Of a stretch of DNA of 40,950 bases, positions 35,270-40,950 are shown one piece after another. Under the pieces are notes generated by a model. The model did no database searches. It saw only the letters and a list, made by a program, of their open reading frames with translations, and was not told where the DNA came from. Origin of the DNA: JBPBQZ01 sp050955105 (GTDB taxonomy: Bacteria; Pseudomonadota; Gammaproteobacteria; Burkholderiales; Burkholderiaceae); assembly GCA_050955105.1 (NCBI GenBank), contig JBPBQZ010000140.1, forward strand, positions 1-40,950, in the 5' to 3' direction. The position numbers and the translations under genes were made by a program. How positions within the stretch are numbered: position 1 is the first letter of the stretch; each line of letters begins with the position of its first letter.

Positions 35270-36976
35270 ATGACTCGGTACCTCTCGGCCTTGACTGTTG
35301 CCGGGCTGATCAGTAGTTCAACCTTCGCGCAGGGCGCGCGCCACCCCGCCGACAGTCCGACACCGGGCGCGCAGATTCAAAGACTCCAGGAGCAACGGCT
35401 ACGCGCCAGTAGCGAAACAGCGGTGCCTGAACTGCTCGAACCGAGCGGCGCGCTGGCCAGTACGCCAGACCTGCATCATCTGCCGCGTGAGACGCCGTGC
35501 TTCACGATCCGCCGGCTCACCGTCGCCGCGGACGGCTTCGGCTGGTTGAAAGAATTGCTGCAGCCGGTACCGGGGCAATGCATCGGCAAGCGCTCACTGA
35601 AATTGATCCAGGACGTTGCCAACAACGCATTGATCGAGCGCGGCTACATTACGTCGCGGCTGTTGGTGCCTACGCAGTCGCTCGAGAACGGTACGCTCGC
35701 CTTGCAACTCGTGGCGGGCCATATCAGCGATATCCGTATCGATGGACAGTCGCCCGGCTGGCTTCGCAGCGCCTTGCCCACTCACGCGGGAGCATTGCTG
35801 AACCAGCGAAATATCGATCAAGGCCTGGAAAACATACGTCGTCTGACGTCGCAGTCGGACGCCACGATCGATATTACGTCGGGCGCCGAACCCGGTGATT
35901 CGGTATTGATTGTGCATCCCGGCTCAGGCAAGCGCTGGCACGCGGTGGTCGGTCTCGATAATGCCGGCGCGAGATCGACGGGGCAATACCAGCTATCGAC
36001 AGCATTGACGATCGATGCGCCGTTCCATCTCTATGACCAGTTGCACTTGTCCGCCAACAGCAATGCCGACCGCGGCATCAGCGATTACAGCAACCGTTCG
36101 CAAGCCGTGAACTACAGCGTGCCACTCGGTTACGCGATGTTGTTGCTGGGTGCGAGCCGCTCCAAATACAAGCAGACAGTCGCGGGCTTCCAGGAGCCGA
36201 TCGTTTATAGCGGGGTGCAGACCCAGCTCGATGCGAAATTATCCGCGGTGATCTTCCGCAACGCGCATGCGCGCACCGAGGCCTTTGCCAAGCTATCGCA
36301 CAAGATCAACCACAACGCTATCGACGACACCGAGATCGACGTCCAGCATCGCAATCTGCTGGACTATGAATTGGGGATTGCACATCGCCAATATCTCGGA
36401 AATGCGGTGCTCGATGCCACGCTCGGCTGGCGCGCTGGCTTACCCGGTGTATCGAGCGCCCCAGGCCTTGTGATGGGCGACGCCGAATTCAACGGCAAGA
36501 CACAAATCGAGACAGCCAGCGCAAGTCTGCTGGCGCCCTTTGTTGTCGGCCAACAGAACCTTTCCTATCAGCTCGGCTGGAATGCACAGAACGCGCGCAC
36601 CCGTTTGACGCCACAAGACTACTTCACCATCGGCAACCGCTACGCGGTGCGCGGCTATGACCAGCAACTGACGCTGGCAGCCGAAAGCGGCTGGGTGGTC
36701 TCCAACGAACTCGATTGGCTGATACCGACGGCAGTTGGCCAGCAGGCGCTATATGCCGGCGTCGATGTGGGGCGAGTCCGTGGCCCTTCGGCCGAATACC
36801 TGGTGGGGCAGACATTGGCCGGCGCCGTCGTAGGTGCGCGCGGCTCCGTCGGCGCCAAGTCATTTGCGGGCGTGGCGTTCACCTATGACCTGTCGCTTGG
36901 ATGGCCACTGTCGAAGCCGGAGGGCTTTCAGACGGGCAGTCCTAGCGTGCTGTTTCAAGTGAATGCCTTGTGGTAA
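35270..36976 (+). CDS. TpsB outer-membrane transporter of two-partner secretion (ShlB/FhaC/CdiB family)
   Basis: This 568-residue protein exports the TpsA encoded next to it across the outer membrane. Residues 1-20 are a signal peptide (MTRYLSALTVAGLISSSTFA). Then come a Gln/Arg/Pro-rich linker helix, two POTRA domains (CFTIRRLTV near residue 78 and a second around VAGHISDIRIDGQSPGW), and a 16-strand barrel ending in the aromatic residue Trp. The VRGY motif of the lid loop L6, diagnostic for the Omp85/TpsB superfamily, is present in YAVRGYDQQ. The ATG at 35270 has CGGAG just upstream; a further in-frame ATG at 35231 would spoil the signal peptide. Only 67 bp separate it from the tpsA gene. 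Confidence 0.93.
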   Translation: MTRYLSALTVAGLISSSTFAQGARHPADSPTPGAQIQRLQEQRLRASSETAVPELLEPSGALASTPDLHHLPRETPCFTIRRLTVAADGFGWLKELLQPVPGQCIGKRSLKLIQDVANNALIERGYITSRLLVPTQSLENGTLALQLVAGHISDIRIDGQSPGWLRSALPTHAGALLNQRNIDQGLENIRRLTSQSDATIDITSGAEPGDSVLIVHPGSGKRWHAVVGLDNAGARSTGQYQLSTALTIDAPFHLYDQLHLSANSNADRGISDYSNRSQAVNYSVPLGYAMLLLGASRSKYKQTVAGFQEPIVYSGVQTQLDAKLSAVIFRNAHARTEAFAKLSHKINHNAIDDTEIDVQHRNLLDYELGIAHRQYLGNAVLDATLGWRAGLPGVSSAPGLVMGDAEFNGKTQIETASASLLAPFVVGQQNLSYQLGWNAQNARTRLTPQDYFTIGNRYAVRGYDQQLTLAAESGWVVSNELDWLIPTAVGQQALYAGVDVGRVRGPSAEYLVGQTLAGAVVGARGSVGAKSFAGVAFTYDLSLGWPLSKPEGFQTGSPSVLFQVNALW

Positions 36977-37043
36977 GTGCGCCGTCTCGACAATTTCGAG
37001 ACAAGGCGCTTCGAATACTAATATCAGTACAGAGTAGACCAAC

Positions 37044-40000
37044 GTGAAAGCAGCAGGATTTGGATGGAAGTTAACGATGCGGCCGGTGAGCTTCGCCGTG
37101 CTCTGCGCCATCGGCATGCAGTCGCCTTTCGTGCGTGCGCAGTCGACCTTGCCGATTACCGTAGACCGCAGCACTCCCGGTGCCCACCCCTTTATCGGCG
37201 TATCGAGTTCGGGCGTGCCTCAGGTGAACATCGTCGCGCCGAATCAGCATGGCGTATCGGTCAATAACTTCAAGCAGTACAGCGTGGGTCGCGCCGGCGC
37301 GGTACTGATCAACAGCGGCGTTGCCACGCAGAGCCGCATCGCCGGATGGGTGCAGGGCAATCCGCTCCTTGGCAACGGACATGCGGGCGTGATCGTCAAC
37401 CAGGTGCGCTCCGGGCAGCCTACGCAATTGCTAGGGACCACCGAGATCGCTGGCCATCGAGCCAATCTCATCATCGCAAATCCGGCCGGCATCAGTTGCG
37501 CGGGTTGTGGCTTCATCGGTGCGCCGCGCGTCAGTCTGACTACCGGACTGCCGTCATTGAACGCCGATGGTGCCGTAGCCGGATTCGACGTCTCGCGAGG
37601 GGTTATCGGGATAGCCGGAGAAGGTCTGGACGCGCGGGGCAGCGCAATCGACTTGATCGCTCGAGCGATGACCATCAACGCGCAGCTTTGGGCCGATAGG
37701 GTCGACGGCGTGACCGGCGTGAACGAGGTGCCTTATACGACTGGCGATGTCGTGGTGCGCGAGCCGTCGGCGTCGCCCGAAGCGGCTCCGGATGTTGCCA
37801 TCGACGTGCAAGCGCTCGGCAGTATGTATGCGAACAGTGTGCGTCTGGTGGGTACCGAAGCTGGCGTCGGCGTGCGCGATGCCGGGAGCGTGAATTCACT
37901 CACGGGAGAGATTCAGATATCGAGTCGCGGGGAAGTGACCATCACGCCGAAGGGCCGCCTGCAGTCAGCGGGACCGACGCATATCGACGCTGCGGCGATT
38001 GATAACCAAGGTGCGACGTTTGGCGGCGGGAAGGTGCAGCTCAAGGCGTCCGGCGCGGTCACTAGCAGCGGCTCGGTGGTCGCGGCAGGCGCGCTATCGG
38101 TCAATGCGGGGCGCTTGATGAATAGCGGTTCGCTCGTGGCCGGAGCGAACGCAAGTGGTGAACTCGCCACACCGGCGGACCTCAGGCTTTCTGCCGACGA
38201 AATCATCAGCAAGGGCACACTCAGCGCCGGTGGCAATGTGGGCGTTGAGGGTCGAAGCGTCAAACTGAATGACGGCAAGATAATCGCGCAAGGCGACATT
38301 GATCTGGACGTGGCCGATACCCTATCCGACATGCACGGTGAGATGGCCGGGCGAAATATCCGCGTGCGGACAGCCGGTGACTTTATTCACGACGACGCCA
38401 CGCTGAAGAGCGAAGGCCGTGTCCATATCAAGGCGCGCACGCTCTCCAACCAGCGTGGCAGCCTCGGAGCTCAAAGTCTTGATATCGATACCACCGGTGC
38501 GTTCGATAACCGAGGAGGCGTTGTGGACGGTTCGGACGACGCGCATATCGCGGCAGCAAGCGTTGCCAACGAATTGGGGAGGATCGGCTCGAGCAATGGG
38601 CAACTGACAGTAGTGGCTTCTGACGGACTCGAAAACGCCGGCGGCGAAATAGTGGGTGGCAATGGCTTAGAAATCCATGCGGCGTCTATCTCGAATTCAG
38701 CTGGCAGCATCGGCACGAAGGCGGGCAACGCGGCGGTAGGGGTCATCGCCAAGCTGGACAACGACGGCGGCACATTATTGTCAGCCGATGCCTTGACTCT
38801 GACGCTAGGTGAGTTGTCGAATCACAGAGGGCAGATCGGCTCGCGAAGCATGAGCGCGCAACTTTTTGACGGCGCATTGGACAACGCGGACGGCACCATC
38901 GACGTCGCGCGCCACGCCGAGATTCATGCCGGAAAAATCGTCAATGACCGCGCGCATTTGACGGCAGGAGACGGACTCTCGATAAGCGGTAGCAAGTTGA
39001 GCAACGTCGACGGTGAGCTAGGGGCGCGATCAGGCGATACAGCGGTCAAGCTTAGCGGAGCGTTAGACAATCGCGGCGGACTGATTTCGTCGTCCGACGC
39101 CGAATTGAAGCTTACGGCGATGGGTATCGACAATTCTTCGAACGGGCGCCTGACGGGCCGTATCGTGGAGATCGACGCCGGTGCCGAGACGCTGCGCAAT
39201 GCGAAAGGCAAAGTAATCGCGTCGCAAAGAATCCATATCAACTCCAGCGAGTTGAATAACCAAGAAGGGATGGTAATCACCAACGCCCCGCAGCACGGCG
39301 ACGGGATCCGCATCGACAGCGGTCATCTCGATAATCGCGATGGCTACATTTCGTCGAGCGCTGCGTTCCACGCGAACGTCGCTTCGTTGGTCAACGATGC
39401 TGGCGCCGTTTTTTCAGAAGGTGCGTTTCGCGTTGATAGCACTGGAGACATCACCAATCGCGGCGGCCAACTTGGCAGCAATGCCGACGTGACCTTGAAA
39501 GCCACCACCATCGACAATGATCTCGGCGCCATGCATGCCGGTGGGAAGCTGTCGACGGATAGCAACGTCATTCTCAATAAACAGACGAAAGGGCAGACGG
39601 CGTCGTCGGTCGACGGTGATGCGATGACGCCGCCAGGCATTGAAGGCGCGAGCGTCGATCTGCATGCCCGCCAGCGCATCGACAATAGCGCTGGATCAAT
39701 CCGTGCCGACGGAATGCTGAGCTTGGACGCGCCACAGATGGGCAACCACGAAGGCCAGATCCAGTCGAAAGGCCGCGTTCACGTTGACGCCGGTGATCTT
39801 AAAAATGACGATGGCTACCTGAATGGCGATGAAGAGCTACGTGTCAAAGCAGACGCGATGACGGGTGGCGGCGAGCTTGAATCGATGCACGACGTGCACG
39901 TCGAACTGGGAAGCGATTTCACCAACACCGGTTCGATAAGAGCCGGTGGGAATCTGGACTTTACGTCGTCGGGCATCCTGGAAAATCACGGAGAGCTGTC

Positions 40001-40950
40001 GTCGAAGAACAAAACGACGGTCAAGGCCGAAGTGATCAACAATCGTGCGGAGGGTCAGATACTTGGGGATGGCTCTGTGAGTGTGGACGGTCGACGTTCC
40101 CTGCTGAATGAAGGATTGATCGACGGCGGGGCTACGGTCGTTTCCTCGGATGATGGCGTCGTCAATAGAGGGCGCATCTATGGTGATTCGATCGCGATAA
40201 AGTCGAAACAGCTTATTAACGAAGACGACACAGCCGGAAACGGAGGCGTAATCGCGTCACGGGGAAATCTTGATATTGGCTCCTCCGCAATGGTTAATCG
40301 CGGACATGCCCTGACCTATGCAGAAAATGACATTCGCATCGGCAAGACGTTGGACGCTGACCAGCGAGCAAGCGGCACCGCGGACACTGTTTTGAACTCT
40401 GGCGCAGAGATCAACGCTGGCCACGACATTCGCATAGCCGCGAAGCGACTCGATAACCTCAATCCGGATTTCAAGACCAGGTCATCAACAGTAGATTCAG
40501 GGCGTCAAATATGGCATCAATTAAACGGCTCGACGGAACGGCTCGATCCATCGGACGTCTTCTTGTACCAAGTCAACAATCACCAGTGGCGGCGCGGCAA
40601 TGATTATCACTGGGCGCTCGACGATGCGGACGACTATAAGGCGCTGTTGTTGCCGTCTACGAAATACCTCATATCGGAGGTTGCGCGATTCACAAAAAAT
40701 GGCGTGGTAGGCGAGATGAAACGACCTATCGACTTCGAGACAAGAACAGTCAACGGCGTATTCGGCGACTACCGAATCTATAACTTCTTGCCCGACGATC
40801 CCATATGGGATTATTTCGGCTTAGAGCGCCCCGCATCACTGCCGGAAGGTGTTCCACTCGAATTCTGTACGGGATCGACACAGCTTGCTTGCAAGCCGAT
40901 TCAAAGCTGGATGAAAGCGACTGAAAAGACCTATGAAGGCCTGGCACAGA
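37044..40950 (+). CDS. TpsA exoprotein, filamentous haemagglutinin/CdiA family (partial, runs off right edge)
   Basis: The first 1302 codons of a giant secreted beta-helix protein are in the window, with no stop. A GTG at 37044 or an ATG at 37077 starts it; the latter gives the short signal MRPVSFAVLCAIGMQSPFVRA. The TPS secretion domain follows: VNIVAPNQHGVSVNNF, INSGVATQSRIAGWVQGN, TEIAGHRANLIIANPAGI, then CAGCGF and RVSLTTG. From about residue 250 to 1130 come many 20-residue FHA-1-type repeats of the form LDNRGGxIxSxxxLxLxA. From about residue 1150 the repeats stop and a non-repetitive region with paired Trp/Asp-rich segments (YQVNNHQWRRGNDYHW) begins. The C terminus, which would show whether it is an adhesin or a CDI toxin, is outside. 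Confidence 0.93.
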   Translation, partial: MKAAGFGWKLTMRPVSFAVLCAIGMQSPFVRAQSTLPITVDRSTPGAHPFIGVSSSGVPQVNIVAPNQHGVSVNNFKQYSVGRAGAVLINSGVATQSRIAGWVQGNPLLGNGHAGVIVNQVRSGQPTQLLGTTEIAGHRANLIIANPAGISCAGCGFIGAPRVSLTTGLPSLNADGAVAGFDVSRGVIGIAGEGLDARGSAIDLIARAMTINAQLWADRVDGVTGVNEVPYTTGDVVVREPSASPEAAPDVAIDVQALGSMYANSVRLVGTEAGVGVRDAGSVNSLTGEIQISSRGEVTITPKGRLQSAGPTHIDAAAIDNQGATFGGGKVQLKASGAVTSSGSVVAAGALSVNAGRLMNSGSLVAGANASGELATPADLRLSADEIISKGTLSAGGNVGVEGRSVKLNDGKIIAQGDIDLDVADTLSDMHGEMAGRNIRVRTAGDFIHDDATLKSEGRVHIKARTLSNQRGSLGAQSLDIDTTGAFDNRGGVVDGSDDAHIAAASVANELGRIGSSNGQLTVVASDGLENAGGEIVGGNGLEIHAASISNSAGSIGTKAGNAAVGVIAKLDNDGGTLLSADALTLTLGELSNHRGQIGSRSMSAQLFDGALDNADGTIDVARHAEIHAGKIVNDRAHLTAGDGLSISGSKLSNVDGELGARSGDTAVKLSGALDNRGGLISSSDAELKLTAMGIDNSSNGRLTGRIVEIDAGAETLRNAKGKVIASQRIHINSSELNNQEGMVITNAPQHGDGIRIDSGHLDNRDGYISSSAAFHANVASLVNDAGAVFSEGAFRVDSTGDITNRGGQLGSNADVTLKATTIDNDLGAMHAGGKLSTDSNVILNKQTKGQTASSVDGDAMTPPGIEGASVDLHARQRIDNSAGSIRADGMLSLDAPQMGNHEGQIQSKGRVHVDAGDLKNDDGYLNGDEELRVKADAMTGGGELESMHDVHVELGSDFTNTGSIRAGGNLDFTSSGILENHGELSSKNKTTVKAEVINNRAEGQILGDGSVSVDGRRSLLNEGLIDGGATVVSSDDGVVNRGRIYGDSIAIKSKQLINEDDTAGNGGVIASRGNLDIGSSAMVNRGHALTYAENDIRIGKTLDADQRASGTADTVLNSGAEINAGHDIRIAAKRLDNLNPDFKTRSSTVDSGRQIWHQLNGSTERLDPSDVFLYQVNNHQWRRGNDYHWALDDADDYKALLLPSTKYLISEVARFTKNGVVGEMKRPIDFETRTVNGVFGDYRIYNFLPDDPIWDYFGLERPASLPEGVPLEFCTGSTQLACKPIQSWMKATEKTYEGLAQ

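Overview
The window is a high-G+C chromosomal stretch of a beta-proteobacterium, most likely a member of the Burkholderiaceae. This is judged from the EF-G, isocitrate dehydrogenase and bacteriophytochrome protein sequences, the codon bias, and the set of catabolic and two-partner secretion genes. No rRNA, tRNA, CRISPR array, transposase or integrase was recognised.

Layout. (1) 1-4820 is housekeeping: the 5' part of an EF-G gene (minus strand, runs off the left edge), an exported DUF192 protein, a small exported Lys/Ala-rich protein, an RluE-type pseudouridine synthase, and the dimeric NADP isocitrate dehydrogenase icd with a clear terminator. (2) 4934-26925 is a catabolic island of about 22 kb in several transcription units: an MHS-family symporter plus a racemase-fold protein (plus strand); an MmgE/PrpD-family protein (minus) whose stop codon lies inside a 13-bp tandem repeat array; a divergent unit of flavoprotein, SDR and isochorismatase-fold protein (plus); a minus-strand unit running flavoprotein, ETF beta, ETF alpha, LysR regulator, SCP2-like protein, alpha/beta hydrolase, flavoprotein; and a divergent plus-strand unit of a complete Liv-type ABC importer, a metallo-beta-lactamase-fold hydrolase and two SDRs. 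(3) 27094-30062 holds a small membrane protein and a second, unrelated isocitrate dehydrogenase of the monomeric type. (4) 30351-35001 holds a bacteriophytochrome histidine kinase, a small GhoS-like protein, an MFS transporter and a SnoaL-like protein. (5) 35270-40950 is a two-partner secretion locus, TpsB then a very large TpsA cut by the right edge.

How it may work together (inference). The island looks like a self-contained uptake and oxidation route for an unidentified organic acid or similar compound. An ABC importer with its own binding protein and a proton symporter bring substrate in. Three different FAD_binding_2 flavoproteins, related to tricarballylate dehydrogenase TcuA and fumarate reductase, together with three SDRs carry out redox steps. 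An ETF pair sits directly downstream of one flavoprotein and could carry its electrons. Hydrolases and a PrpD-fold enzyme handle ester, lactone or hydroxy-acid steps, and a LysR protein probably senses the substrate. The set recalls Salmonella tcuRABC (LysR, TcuA, MHS transporter) but has no TcuB; an ETF is present instead. Two members of the island, the racemase-fold and isochorismatase-fold proteins, lack the catalytic cysteines usual for their families, so their chemistry cannot be read from family names. This island is the best candidate for an undescribed system in the window.
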